A stretch of DNA of 64,000 nt, taken from NCBI RefSeq assembly GCF_947487305.1, contig NZ_CANKWH010000006.1, positions 62,001-126,000 of the forward strand, read 5' to 3'. Of the stretch, positions 42,589-51,768 are shown piece by piece; the stretch's first letter is position 1; the number at the start of each line of letters is the position of its first letter. A program made the position numbers and the translations under genes. Source of the stretch: an uncultured Paracoccus sp. Lineage in GTDB: Bacteria > Pseudomonadota > Alphaproteobacteria > Rhodobacterales > Rhodobacteraceae. The notes below the pieces were generated by a model. The model worked only from the letters and a program-made list of their open reading frames with translations. It did not search any database and was not told the origin of the DNA.

Positions 42589-43862
42589 GCCTCGCGGTTC
42601 TTGGCGTCACCTTCCTGTTCGGCCTGATCATCGGGATGCCGGTGGCGATCACCCTTGGCCTCTCGTCCATCGCCTATCTGCTCTACATGGGCATGCCGCT
42701 GGTCGTGGTGCCGCAGAAGATGTTCGCCGGCATGGACAGCTTCGTGCTGCTGTGCATCCCGGGCTTCATCCTCGCCGGCAACCTGATGAATGGCGGCGGC
42801 ATCACCGGCCGGATCATCCGCTTTGCTCAGGCGCTGGTGGGCTGGGTCCGTGGCGGCCTGGCGCAAACGAACGTCGCCTCCTCGATGCTGTTCGGCGGCA
42901 TTTCCGGCACCGCCGTCGCCGATGCCGCCTCGATCGGCGGGATGATGATCCCCGGCATGAAGAAGGCCGGCTATCCGGCCGATTTCTCCGCCGCCGTGAC
43001 CGCTGCTTCATCCACTGTCGGGCCGATCATCCCGCCCTCGGTGCCGATGATCATCGTGGGCTCTCTGTCGGGCATCTCGGTCGGCAAGATGTTCATTGCC
43101 GGCGCCCTGCCCGGCATCCTGCTGGGCGTCGCCATGATGGTGACAACCTATATCATCGCCGTGCGCCGCAACTTCCCGCGTCAGGCCTGGCAGGGCTGGG
43201 GCGAGCTTGGATCGTCCTTCCTCGGTGCCTTCTGGGCGCTGGCGATGACCGGGCTGATCGTCGGCGGCATGCTGTCGGGCTTTGTCACGCCGACCGAAAC
43301 TGCCGTCGTCGCCTCGATCTATGCCGTGGTCGTCGGTGCCTTCATCTATCGCGAGCTGCCGCTGGGGCGGGTGCCCAGCATCCTGATCGACAGCGCGGTG
43401 TCCTCGGCGGGCATCCTTGCCCTTGTCGGCACCGCCAATGTCTTCGGCTGGATCCTTGTCAGCGAGCGCATCCCGCAGATGATCGCCGATGCGGTCCTGT
43501 CCGTCACCGACAACAAGTTCCTGGTGATCCTCCTGATCAACGTGATCCTGCTGGTCGTCGGCATGTTCATGGAGACCATTGCCGCGCTGATCATCCTCTT
43601 CGTGCCGCTGATGACGCTGGCGCAGGGCGTGGGCATCGAGCCGCTGCATTTCGCGGTCTTCGCCGTGTTGAACCTGATGATCGGCCTGACCACGCCGCCG
43701 GTCGGGGTCTGCATGTTCATCTGCGCCAATATCGCCCGCCTGCCGCTGGCCCCGGTGATCCGCGCGCTGGTGCCCTATCTCATCACCAATATCGGTGTGC
43801 TGCTGCTGGTGTCCTATATTCCGGCGATCAGCACCTGGCTTCCCTCATTGATGGACAAGTGA
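42585..43862 (+). CDS. dctM: TRAP transporter large permease DctM
   Basis: 425 aa with about 12 hydrophobic segments. DctM signatures include GIPGFILAGNLMNGGGIT-like SFVLLCIPGFILAGNLM, FGGISGTAVADAASIGGMMI, SSTVGPIIPPSVPMIIVG and NLMIGLTTPPVGVCMF. It forms the Na+-coupled channel with DctQ. It is followed 1 bp later by idnD. Confidence 0.93.
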   Translation: MSLAVLGVTFLFGLIIGMPVAITLGLSSIAYLLYMGMPLVVVPQKMFAGMDSFVLLCIPGFILAGNLMNGGGITGRIIRFAQALVGWVRGGLAQTNVASSMLFGGISGTAVADAASIGGMMIPGMKKAGYPADFSAAVTAASSTVGPIIPPSVPMIIVGSLSGISVGKMFIAGALPGILLGVAMMVTTYIIAVRRNFPRQAWQGWGELGSSFLGAFWALAMTGLIVGGMLSGFVTPTETAVVASIYAVVVGAFIYRELPLGRVPSILIDSAVSSAGILALVGTANVFGWILVSERIPQMIADAVLSVTDNKFLVILLINVILLVVGMFMETIAALIILFVPLMTLAQGVGIEPLHFAVFAVLNLMIGLTTPPVGVCMFICANIARLPLAPVIRALVPYLITNIGVLLLVSYIPAISTWLPSLMDK

Positions 43863-43863
43863 C

Positions 43864-44907
43864 ATGACCGACGATCTTGCCTGCCGTCTCTACGCCGCCC
43901 ATGACCTGAGGATCGAGGATCAGCCCGATCCGGTCCTCGCCCCTGACCTTGCCCTGATCCGCGTTGCGCGCGGGGGCATCTGCGGCTCGGACCTGCATTA
44001 CTATCACAATGGCGGTTTCGGCCCGATCCGGGTGCAGGAGCCGATCATCCTCGGCCACGAGGCCGCCGGTGTGGTCGAGGCCGCGCCCGAAGGCTCGGGT
44101 CTTCGTGTCGGCCAACTGGTCTCGCTCTCGCCCTCGCGTCCCTGCGGGGAATGCGAGTTCTGCAAGGCCGGGATCGAGCGCCATTGCCTCAACATGCGCT
44201 TCAACGGCTCGGCCATGCGGATGCCGCATGAACAGGGGATGTTCCGCAGCCAGATCGCCCATCCGGTGGCGCAATGCATCCCCCTGCCCGATGGCACCAG
44301 CGCCGAGGCAGCCGCCGGGGCCGAACCGCTGTCGGTCTGCCTGCACGCCCTGACCCATGCGCCCGATCTTCGCGGCCAGCGGGTGCTGATCACCGGCGCA
44401 GGGCCGATCGGCGCCATCTGCACCGCCTTGGCCCGCCTGCGCGGCGCGGCCGAGATCGTTGTGACCGATGTGCAGGACTTCACCCTCGGCATCGCGCAGA
44501 GGCTCGGCGCCGACCGGGTGGTGAACGTGATGACGAACCCCGACGGGCTGGCGGATTATGCCCCGAACAAGGGCCGCATCGATGTGGTGCTGGAATGCTC
44601 GGCCAATGCCCATGCCATCGCCGGGGCCATCGCCGTCACCCGCCCGCAGGGGACCGTGGTGCAGATCGGCGTCGGCGGCAGCACCGCCCTGCCCCTCAAT
44701 CTGATCGTCAGCAAGGAACTCAAATTCGTCGGCACGCACCGCTTTGACGTGGAATTCCTCGAAGCCGTCCGCATGATCGGCGCGGGCGAGATCGATCTCT
44801 CGCCAATGGTCACGCAGGTCCTGTCCGCTCGCGAGGCCGTCCGCGCCTTCGATCTGGCCGGCGACCGGGCGCAGGCGGTCAAGGTGCAACTGGACTTCGC
44901 GGCCTGA
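43864..44907 (+). CDS. idnD: Zinc-dependent L-idonate 5-dehydrogenase-like alcohol dehydrogenase
   Basis: 347 aa MDR protein with both zinc sites: catalytic ligands in GGICGSDLHYYHNGG and GHEAAGVV, structural cysteines in CGECEFCKAGIERHC. The Rossmann motif is ITGAGPIGAI. SDLHYYHNGGFGP is characteristic of L-idonate 5-dehydrogenases, which convert L-idonate to 5-keto-gluconate. In an operon with a TRAP transporter and uxuAB it likely channels aldonic acids into the hexuronate route. Other polyol dehydrogenase activities are possible. Confidence 0.82.
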   Translation: MTDDLACRLYAAHDLRIEDQPDPVLAPDLALIRVARGGICGSDLHYYHNGGFGPIRVQEPIILGHEAAGVVEAAPEGSGLRVGQLVSLSPSRPCGECEFCKAGIERHCLNMRFNGSAMRMPHEQGMFRSQIAHPVAQCIPLPDGTSAEAAAGAEPLSVCLHALTHAPDLRGQRVLITGAGPIGAICTALARLRGAAEIVVTDVQDFTLGIAQRLGADRVVNVMTNPDGLADYAPNKGRIDVVLECSANAHAIAGAIAVTRPQGTVVQIGVGGSTALPLNLIVSKELKFVGTHRFDVEFLEAVRMIGAGEIDLSPMVTQVLSAREAVRAFDLAGDRAQAVKVQLDFAA

Positions 44908-44911
44908 ACCG

Positions 44912-46084
44912 ATGCCCGTCGTCACCGAGATCGAGGACCTGCGCCGCCTGCACCGGCGGCGCGTCCCGAAGATGTTCTATGACTATGTCGATGTCGGCGC
45001 CTGGACCGGCAGCACCTACCGTGCCAATCGCGACGATTTCGACCCGATCCTGTTCCGCCAGCGCGTCGCCCGCAACATCGAGAATCGCAGCCTCGCCAGC
45101 ACCATGATGGGGCGCGAGGTGGCGATGCCGGTGGCGCTGGCGCCGGTCGGGCTGCTGGGGATGCAGCACCCGGATGGCGAGATCCATGCCGCCCGCGCGG
45201 CCCTGGCGGCGGGCGTGCCCTTCACGCTCTCCACCATGTCCATGTGCTCGCTCGAGGATATCGCCGAGGCGACCGGCGCGCCCTTCTGGTTCCAGCTCTA
45301 TACGCTCAGGGACGAGGAGTTTCTGGACAAGATCCTTGACCGCGCCCGCCGCGCCGGGGTGACGGTGCTGGTGTTGACGCTGGATCTGACCATTCAGGGC
45401 CAGCGGCATCTCGACCTGAAGAACCGCATGACCGCCCCGCCCCGGCTGACTTTGGCCAATCTCCTGAACATCGCCTGCCATCCGCGTTGGGCGCTGGGGA
45501 TGCTTGGCACGAAGCGGCGCAGCTTCGGCAATATCATCGGCCATGCGCGCGGCGTGGACAGCATGGGCGACCTGATGGACTGGACCTCGCGCCAGTTCGA
45601 TCAGCGGCTGGACTGGGCGCGGGTGGAACAGATCATCCGCAAATGGGGCGGGCCGGTGATCCTGAAGGGCGTGAATGACCCCGAGGATGCCCGCCGCGCC
45701 GTCGAGACCGGGGCCGGGGCGATCCTCGTCTCGAACCATGGCGGGCGGCAGCTGGACGGCGCGCCCTCGACCATCCGCGCCCTGCCGGCGATCCGCCGCG
45801 CGGTGGGGCCGGACTATCCGCTCTATCTCGACAGCGGCATCCAGTCGGGACAGGCGGCGCTGAAGGCCATCGCCATGGGCGCGAATGGCGTCTTTGTCGG
45901 CCGCGCCTTCACCTATGGGCTGGGGGCGATGGGGCAGAAGGGCGTCGAAACCGCGCTGGCGATCCTCGCCCGCGAGATGGACATCACCATGGCGCTGTGC
46001 GGCGTCAGCGATATCAGGAATTTCGGGCCGGATTGCCTGTGGTCGGACGACCCGGGCGCGGCCGCAAACGGAGGTTTGACATGA
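44912..46084 (+). CDS. lldD: FMN-dependent alpha-hydroxy acid dehydrogenase (LldD-like)
   Basis: 390 aa alpha-hydroxy acid oxidase family. Visible blocks: RRVPKMFYDYVDVGAWTG at the start, PVALAPVGLLGMQHPDGE, FQLYTLRDEEF, catalytic His in VSNHGGRQLDGA, and YLDSGIQSGQAALKAIAMGA. Closest by eye to L-lactate dehydrogenase (quinone). Its stop overlaps the uxuA ATG. In this operon it may oxidise a sugar-derived 2-hydroxy acid rather than L-lactate. Confidence 0.88.
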   Translation: MPVVTEIEDLRRLHRRRVPKMFYDYVDVGAWTGSTYRANRDDFDPILFRQRVARNIENRSLASTMMGREVAMPVALAPVGLLGMQHPDGEIHAARAALAAGVPFTLSTMSMCSLEDIAEATGAPFWFQLYTLRDEEFLDKILDRARRAGVTVLVLTLDLTIQGQRHLDLKNRMTAPPRLTLANLLNIACHPRWALGMLGTKRRSFGNIIGHARGVDSMGDLMDWTSRQFDQRLDWARVEQIIRKWGGPVILKGVNDPEDARRAVETGAGAILVSNHGGRQLDGAPSTIRALPAIRRAVGPDYPLYLDSGIQSGQAALKAIAMGANGVFVGRAFTYGLGAMGQKGVETALAILAREMDITMALCGVSDIRNFGPDCLWSDDPGAAANGGLT

Positions 46085-47283
46085 GACACACGTGGCGCTG
46101 GTTCGGCCCGAAGGACCGGGTTTCCATCGATGACATGCTGCAGGCCGGGGTGCAGGGCGTCGTCACCGCGCTGCATCACGTCCCGACCGGCGCGGTCTGG
46201 ACGCCGGACGAGATCGCCAGGCGTCAGGACGATCTGGCGCGGATGACGGATGGCAGCCCCTCGGGCCTGAACTGGGAGGTGGTCGAAAGCCTGCCGGTCA
46301 GCGAGGCGATCAAGACCCAGACCGGCGACTGGCGCGCGCATATCGAGAACTGGATCACCTCGATGCGGCATCTGAAAGCCGCCGGGATCGACGTGATCTG
46401 CTACAATTTCATGCCGGTGCTCGACTGGACCCGCACCGATCTGGCCTGGCGGCGTCCGACCGGCGCGACCTGCATGCGCTTCGATTTCACCGATTTCGCC
46501 GCCTTCGACATCCATATCCTGCAGCGCAAGGGCGCCGCCGAGGACTTCCCCGAAGAGGTCCGGGACGAGGCCGCGCGCCGCTTCGCCGCCATGGACAACG
46601 CCGCCCGCGAAGCCTTGGCCGGCAATGTCGTCTTCGGCCTGCCCGGCGCCGCCGAAAGCTTCACCCTTCAGGACGTGCGCGACCTGCTGGACAGCTATGC
46701 CCCGGTGACGGATGCGGTCCTGCGCCGCAATTTCCACGCCTTCCTCGAAGAGGTCGCCCCGGTCGCGCAGGATCTGGGGATGCGGCTCTGCTGCCATCCC
46801 GACGATCCGCCCTTCGGCCTTCTGGGCCTGTCGCGGATCATGTCGACCGAGGCCGATTATGTCGAGCGCATGGCGGCGGTGGACCTGCCTGCCAATGGCA
46901 TCACCCTCTGTTCCGGCTCGCTTGGCGCGCGGCCCGACAATGACCTGCCCGGCATGATGGACCGCCTGGGGGACCGGGTGCATTTTCTGCATCTGCGCAA
47001 TGTCCGCCGCGACAGCGACGCCATCCGGGGGTCCTTCTTCGAGGACGAGCATCTGGGCGGGCAGACCGACATGGTGGCGCTGGTCGGGGCCGTGCTGCGC
47101 GAAGAGGCGCGGCGGCGCGAGGCCGGGCGTCCGGATGCAACAATCCCGATGCGTCCCGATCACGGGCAGGATATCCTTGACGATATCGGCCGCGGCGGCC
47201 AGCCCGGCTATCCCGCCATCGGCCGCCTCAAGGGTCTGGCCGAGCTGCGCGGCGTCGAGGCCGCGCTGTCCCACGGAGCCTGA
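46081..47283 (+). CDS. uxuA: Mannonate dehydratase
   Basis: 400 aa, the usual UxuA length. Blocks RHTWRWFGPKDRVSIDDMLQ, VICYNFMPVLDWTRTDL, CCHPDDPPFGLLGLSRI, LCSGSLGA, RPDHGQDILDD and GYPAIGRLKGLAELRG are typical, with His, Cys and Asp ligands for Mn/Fe. It dehydrates D-mannonate to 2-keto-3-deoxygluconate. It is coupled to lldD and lies 2 bp before uxuB. Confidence 0.95.
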   Translation: MRHTWRWFGPKDRVSIDDMLQAGVQGVVTALHHVPTGAVWTPDEIARRQDDLARMTDGSPSGLNWEVVESLPVSEAIKTQTGDWRAHIENWITSMRHLKAAGIDVICYNFMPVLDWTRTDLAWRRPTGATCMRFDFTDFAAFDIHILQRKGAAEDFPEEVRDEAARRFAAMDNAAREALAGNVVFGLPGAAESFTLQDVRDLLDSYAPVTDAVLRRNFHAFLEEVAPVAQDLGMRLCCHPDDPPFGLLGLSRIMSTEADYVERMAAVDLPANGITLCSGSLGARPDNDLPGMMDRLGDRVHFLHLRNVRRDSDAIRGSFFEDEHLGGQTDMVALVGAVLREEARRREAGRPDATIPMRPDHGQDILDDIGRGGQPGYPAIGRLKGLAELRGVEAALSHGA

Positions 47284-47285
47284 CG

Positions 47286-48746
47286 ATGACTGCGCTGCTG
47301 ACCGATCTCACCGACCTGCCCTCCAGCGTCATCCGCCCCGGCTATGACCGGGACGCACTGGGGGTCGGCATCCTGCATCTGGGCCTTGGCGCCTTTCACC
47401 GTGCGCATCAGGCGGTCTATACCGATGACGCGCTGGCGGCCGAGGGCGGCGACTGGCGCATCCTCGGCGCCAACCTGCGCAGCACCGAGATGCCGCAGGC
47501 GATGACGGCGCAGAACGGGCTTTATTCGCTGCTCGAACGGTCCGAGACCGACCGGCTGCGGGTGATCGGCGCGCATGGGCAGAAGGCCATCGGCGGCGAT
47601 GCGGCGGGGATCCTCAAGGCCGCCAGCGACCCGGCCATCCGCATCCTGTCGCTGACCGTCTCGGAAAAGGCCTATGGCATCGACCGGGCGGCGATGGACA
47701 TTGACGAGACGCACCCGGCGGTGGCCACCGATCTGGCCCGACCCGATGCGCCGCAGGGCGTTCTGGGCATCATCACCGCAGCCCTGGCCGCGCGACATGC
47801 GGCGGGCCATGCCCCCTTCACCGTCCTCTGTTGCGACAACCTGCCCGATAACGGCACGCTTCTGCGCGCCGGTGTGCTGGGCATGGCGCGCCGCCTTGAC
47901 CCGGACCTTGCGGCGCGCATCGCCGATCAGGTGGCCTTCCCCGCCACCATGGTCGACCGCATCACCCCCGCCGTCACCGACCGCACGCTGTCGGATGTCG
48001 AACGGCTGACCGGCCATCGCGATCTGGCGGCAGTCGAGACCGAGCCCTTCACCCAATGGGTGATCGAGGATCACTTCCCTCAGGGCCGCCCGGCATGGGA
48101 AGCCGGCGGGGCCGAGTTCGTCCATGATGTCGGCGCCCATGAGGCGATGAAGCTGAGGATGCTGAACGGCAGCCATTCCCTCATTGCCTATCTGGGGCAG
48201 ATGCTCGGCTTGCGCTATGTCCGCGATGTGGTGGCCGACCGGGCGCTGTCGGCGCTGGTCCTGCGCCACATGCGTGCGGCGGGAACCACCCTGCCCCGCA
48301 ATGCCGGACTTGACGCACCCAGCTATGCCGAGGCGCTGATGGACCGCTTCCGCAATCCCGCCATCGCCCACGAGACCCGCCAGATCGCCATGGACGGCAC
48401 CGAGAAGCTGCCGCAACGCTGGTTCTCGCCCTCCGTCGACCTGCTCGGCAGCGGCGGGGACCTGCGACCCTATGCCTTCGCCACCGCCGTCTGGCTCGGC
48501 TGGCTCTCTGAGTTGGCGGCAAAGGGCGAGCAACCGAACGATCCCCGCGCCGCCCGGCTGATGCAGCTGGTGGGTCAGGCTGGACCGGATGCCGGCGCGC
48601 TGACCGCTTCGGTCCTGTCGCTGCCCGGCCTCGCCCCCGATGCACTGGTCTGGGATGAGGGCTTCGCCGGGGCGACCAGCCGCCTGCTGACCCGCATCCG
48701 GGCCGAGGGGCTGCGCGCCGTGCTGGCAACCGAGCTGGCCGGTTAA
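47286..48746 (+). CDS. uxuB: Fructuronate reductase / mannitol dehydrogenase family protein
   Basis: 486 aa polyol-specific long-chain dehydrogenase. N-terminal GILHLGLGAFHRAHQAVYTDD binds NAD; CCDNLPDNG, VDRITP and the catalytic KLRMLNGSHSLIAYLG motif identify the UxuB/MtlD group. It reduces D-fructuronate to D-mannonate for UxuA. Its TAA stop lies in the same TTAA that forms the stop of the convergent CDF gene. Confidence 0.93.
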   Translation: MTALLTDLTDLPSSVIRPGYDRDALGVGILHLGLGAFHRAHQAVYTDDALAAEGGDWRILGANLRSTEMPQAMTAQNGLYSLLERSETDRLRVIGAHGQKAIGGDAAGILKAASDPAIRILSLTVSEKAYGIDRAAMDIDETHPAVATDLARPDAPQGVLGIITAALAARHAAGHAPFTVLCCDNLPDNGTLLRAGVLGMARRLDPDLAARIADQVAFPATMVDRITPAVTDRTLSDVERLTGHRDLAAVETEPFTQWVIEDHFPQGRPAWEAGGAEFVHDVGAHEAMKLRMLNGSHSLIAYLGQMLGLRYVRDVVADRALSALVLRHMRAAGTTLPRNAGLDAPSYAEALMDRFRNPAIAHETRQIAMDGTEKLPQRWFSPSVDLLGSGGDLRPYAFATAVWLGWLSELAAKGEQPNDPRAARLMQLVGQAGPDAGALTASVLSLPGLAPDALVWDEGFAGATSRLLTRIRAEGLRAVLATELAG

Positions 48747-49636
48747 AGCACCAGCACGCCGGAATGCTTGGCCTTGTGGTCAGGCTCGACATGGATGGTG
48801 ATCTGCGCCTCGGGCAGTTTCGCGCGCAGCGACTGCTCGATCCGGTCGCAGATCTCATGCGCATCCTCGACCGTGGTCTGGCCATCCACCACCAGATGGA
48901 AATCGATGAACGTCACCTTGCCGGCGTGGCGGGTGCGCAGGTCATGCGCCTCGATCGCGCCGGTGGCCTTGTCCGAGATGATGGCGCGGATCGTCTCCAG
49001 CGTCTTCTCGGGCACGGCCTCGTCCATCAGCCCGCTCAAGGACGAGGCAGTGACCTTCCAGCCCGACCAGAGGATGTTCAGCCCCACCAGCCCCGCCAGC
49101 AGCGGATCAAGGATCGCCCATCCGGTCGCGACCGCAAGGATCACCCCAAACAGCACCCCGCCCGACGAGATCACGTCGGACAGAAGATGCTTGCCGTCCG
49201 CGACCAGCGCCGGCGACTTGTGCTTGCGGCCCTTTGTGATCAGCACCCAGCACCAGACCGCGTTCAGCACCCCGGCGGCGGCGTTGATGGCGATGCCCAT
49301 GGCAGGCGCCTCGATCACCGGCGGATGCTGGAAGGCGAAATACGCCTCGCGCATGATCAGCAGGGCGGCGACAATGATCATCACCCCCTCCAGCACGGCG
49401 CTGAAGAACTCGGCCTTGTGATGGCCATAGGGATGACCGGCATCGGCGGGGCGCGACGCGACATAGATGGCGATCAGCGCGGCAAAGGCGGTAGCCACGT
49501 TCACCGTGCTTTCCAGCGCATCCGACAAGAGCGCGACCGAACCCGTCAGCCACCAGGCCAAGAGCTTCAGCCCGAGGACCACGAGGCCCACGACGATGCT
49601 TCCAAGGGCGATCCTGATGGTTCGGGACATGCTCAT
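48743..49636 (-). CDS. Cation diffusion facilitator (CDF) metal exporter
   Basis: 297 aa from the ATG at 49636. About six hydrophobic segments; metal-site residues lie in LLSDALESTVN, AGHPYGHHKAE and VADGKHLLSDV, the last two matching the CDF HxxxD patterns. The C-terminal cytoplasmic ferredoxin-like domain has VTFIDFHLVVDG and HEICDRIEQ. It exports Zn2+, Fe2+ or a related cation by proton antiport. It ends tail-to-tail with uxuB, sharing TTAA. Confidence 0.92.
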   Translation of the reverse strand: MSMSRTIRIALGSIVVGLVVLGLKLLAWWLTGSVALLSDALESTVNVATAFAALIAIYVASRPADAGHPYGHHKAEFFSAVLEGVMIIVAALLIMREAYFAFQHPPVIEAPAMGIAINAAAGVLNAVWCWVLITKGRKHKSPALVADGKHLLSDVISSGGVLFGVILAVATGWAILDPLLAGLVGLNILWSGWKVTASSLSGLMDEAVPEKTLETIRAIISDKATGAIEAHDLRTRHAGKVTFIDFHLVVDGQTTVEDAHEICDRIEQSLRAKLPEAQITIHVEPDHKAKHSGVLVL

Positions 49637-49750
49637 CCGCCTGCGTCTCTTCTGCCGATTCCCGTTCTTTCCAAAGGCTTTGTCAGATCGCGCGCGGAAT
49701 CTCAACGCCTTGGCGGCCGGTCAGCGCGCATCCGCCCGAGCCATGGCAAC

Positions 49751-49764
49751 TTGACATCGATCAA
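49751..49764 (+). promoter_or_regulatory. FNR/Dnr-type box upstream of nnrS
   Basis: TTGAC-ATCG-ATCAA, one change from the FNR consensus and within the Dnr/NnrR pattern. Centred 41.5 bp upstream of a predicted start near 49799, giving a 44-nt leader before the nnrS ATG. Confidence 0.75.
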
Positions 49765-49820
49765 GGCGGGGCCGGCCCGGCTGCGTCATCACCAAGGCGA
49801 CTGCGCGCCGCCGCCCTGAC

Positions 49821-49842
49821 AGAGAGAGAGAGAGAGAACGCC
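49821..49842 (+). promoter_or_regulatory. (AG)8 microsatellite forming the nnrS ribosome-binding region
   Basis: Eight AG dinucleotides (49821-49836), then AACGCC and the ATG at 49843. GAGAG is a weak Shine-Dalgarno register repeated many times. Slippage would alter spacing and could tune translation. Confidence 0.6.
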
Positions 49843-51018
49843 ATGACCGCCATCCCCCTCTTCGCCGTCGGCTGGCGCGCCTTCTTCCTTGCGGCAGGTC
49901 TCTGGGCGGTGATCTCGGTCGCGGTCTGGATGCTGTGGCTGGCGGGTTATCTGGGCGGCGGCACGCATCTGGGCATCGCGCCCTCCTATTGGCACGCACA
50001 TGAGATGATCTTCGGCTATGCCAGCGCCGCCATTGCCGGCTTCTTCCTGACCGCCGTGCCGAACTGGACCGGTGCAACACCGGCGGGACCGCGCTTCATC
50101 CTGCTGGCCCTGTGCCTCTGGCTCGCCGGGCGTCTGGCGCTGTGCCTGACAGGCCTCCTGCCGCCGCTCGTGGTCGCGCTGGTCGATCTGGCCTTCCTGC
50201 CGGTCCTTGCGGGCAAGGTGCTGATGCAGCTGATGGAACGGCCAAAGCCGCAGAACCTGATGCTTCTCGGGATGCTATCGCTCCTCTGGACCGCGAACCT
50301 GATGCTGCATCTCGACTGGCTTGGCCTCGCCTCGACCGGCGGACAGGGGCTGCGCGGCGGGCTGCTGACGCTCTGCGCCATGATCGCGGTGCTGGGCGGG
50401 CGGGTGACGCCGGTCTTTACCCGCAATGCCCTGACGCGCGAGGGGCGGACGGACGGCCTGCCGGTCGATCAGCCGGTCCTGACCGGCACCGGCATCGCGC
50501 TGGCGATCCTGACCGCGCTCGCGGCACTGGCGGGCCTGCCCGATCCCCTGACCGGAGGGCTGGCGCTGCTGGCCGGGCTGGTCGCGGCGCTGCGCCTGTC
50601 GGGCTGGCGCGGGTTGCAGACCGCCCGCCAGCCGATCCTCTGGTCGCTGCATCTGGGCTATGGCCTGCTGGCGCTCGGCCTCGGGCTCTGGGGGCTGGCG
50701 CTGATGGGCCATGGCTCGGAGACCGGGGCGCTGCATGTGCTGGGCATCGGCGCGGTCGGCGGCATGACCCTTGCGGTGATGAGCCGCGCCGCGCTGGGGC
50801 ATTCCGGCCGGGCGCTGGTCGCGCCGCGCGCGGTGGCGCTGGCCTATGCCCTGATGCCGCTGGCGGTGGCGCTCCGATGGGCCGGATCGGCGGGCGCGGG
50901 CGGGTTCCACCAGATCGGCGTCTATGGCTCGGGCCTGCTCTGGTGCCTCGCCTTCCTCTGCTATCTCGCCGCCATGCTGCCGGTCTTCCTCGCCCCGCGC
51001 AGCCGCGTTCCCGCCTGA
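49843..51018 (+). CDS. nnrS: NnrS family heme-copper membrane protein
   Basis: 391 aa with about 12 hydrophobic segments, normal NnrS length. Conserved motifs are YWHAHEMIFGYASAAIAGFFLTA with paired His, WTANLML, GGRVTPVFTRNAL and GGMTLAVMSRAALGHSGR. NnrS proteins bind heme and Cu and protect against nitrosative stress during denitrification. The FNR/Dnr box upstream and the convergent crp/fnr gene 5 bp away support NO-linked regulation. Confidence 0.93.
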   Translation: MTAIPLFAVGWRAFFLAAGLWAVISVAVWMLWLAGYLGGGTHLGIAPSYWHAHEMIFGYASAAIAGFFLTAVPNWTGATPAGPRFILLALCLWLAGRLALCLTGLLPPLVVALVDLAFLPVLAGKVLMQLMERPKPQNLMLLGMLSLLWTANLMLHLDWLGLASTGGQGLRGGLLTLCAMIAVLGGRVTPVFTRNALTREGRTDGLPVDQPVLTGTGIALAILTALAALAGLPDPLTGGLALLAGLVAALRLSGWRGLQTARQPILWSLHLGYGLLALGLGLWGLALMGHGSETGALHVLGIGAVGGMTLAVMSRAALGHSGRALVAPRAVALAYALMPLAVALRWAGSAGAGGFHQIGVYGSGLLWCLAFLCYLAAMLPVFLAPRSRVPA

Positions 51019-51023
51019 CCGGC

Positions 51024-51704
51024 CTACCGCTCGCCCGCCGCCACCGCGCGCAAAGCCTCGAGATCGGCGATCAGGACGCGGTTGCCCTCACTCTCGACCC
51101 CGCTCTCGCGCAGCTTGGCAAAGGCCCGCGACAGGCTTTCCGGCTGCATCCCCAGGTGCCCGGCGATCAGCCGCTTGCTATAGGGCAGTTCCACCGCGCA
51201 GGAACCGCTTTCGGCCTCGGCCAGCCCGGCCAGGAACTCGGCCAGCCGCTGCACCCCGCTATGCGCCTTCAGCTTTTCGACCTGCTCGACCAGTCCCTGC
51301 AGATGCACGAAGGTCGAGGCCAGCAGATCGATGGCGAATTCCGGGTTCTCGACCAGGAACTGCCTGAGCCGCGTGCCGTCGATCTGCATGAGCGTGCAAG
51401 CCGTGATCGCCTCGGCCGTGACCGGATAGGGCGTCCGCCGCAGCACCATCGCCTCGGCAAAGCTGCGCCCCCGCCCGATGATCGCCACCACCGCCTCGGC
51501 CCCCGAGGGCGTCATCCTGACCAGCTTCACCGCGCCCGAGAGCACGATGAACACCGCCCGCGCCGGCTCGCCCTGCAGGAAGACCGTCTCCCCCGCGCCA
51601 TAGCTGCGGCGCAGCGCACTCGTCAGCACATGCGCCCGGTTGGCCTCGCTCAGCCCGCTGAGCAGCAGGGACTTGCGCAGGATCTCGGGGACAGGTTCGG
51701 ACAT
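51024..51704 (-). CDS. Crp/Fnr-family regulator, Dnr/NnrR type
   Basis: 226 aa from the ATG at 51704; a TTG two codons upstream is less likely. The N-terminal cyclic-nucleotide-like domain (GETVFLQGEPARAVFIVLSG) lacks the N-terminal cysteine cluster of O2-sensing FNR. The recognition helix PESLSRAFAKL keeps the E-x-x-S-R pattern that reads TTGAT half-sites. It is thus probably a heme/NO-responsive Dnr-type activator, and three matching boxes lie in this window (ubiT, nnrS, nosL). It follows nosL by 64 bp and is convergent with nnrS. Confidence 0.88.
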   Translation of the reverse strand: MSEPVPEILRKSLLLSGLSEANRAHVLTSALRRSYGAGETVFLQGEPARAVFIVLSGAVKLVRMTPSGAEAVVAIIGRGRSFAEAMVLRRTPYPVTAEAITACTLMQIDGTRLRQFLVENPEFAIDLLASTFVHLQGLVEQVEKLKAHSGVQRLAEFLAGLAEAESGSCAVELPYSKRLIAGHLGMQPESLSRAFAKLRESGVESEGNRVLIADLEALRAVAAGER

Positions 51705-51768
51705 GGGCAACAGGGAACCGGGGACGGGAAGCCCGACTGTGGCATGACGGGCGGGCCGAGGGAATGCG

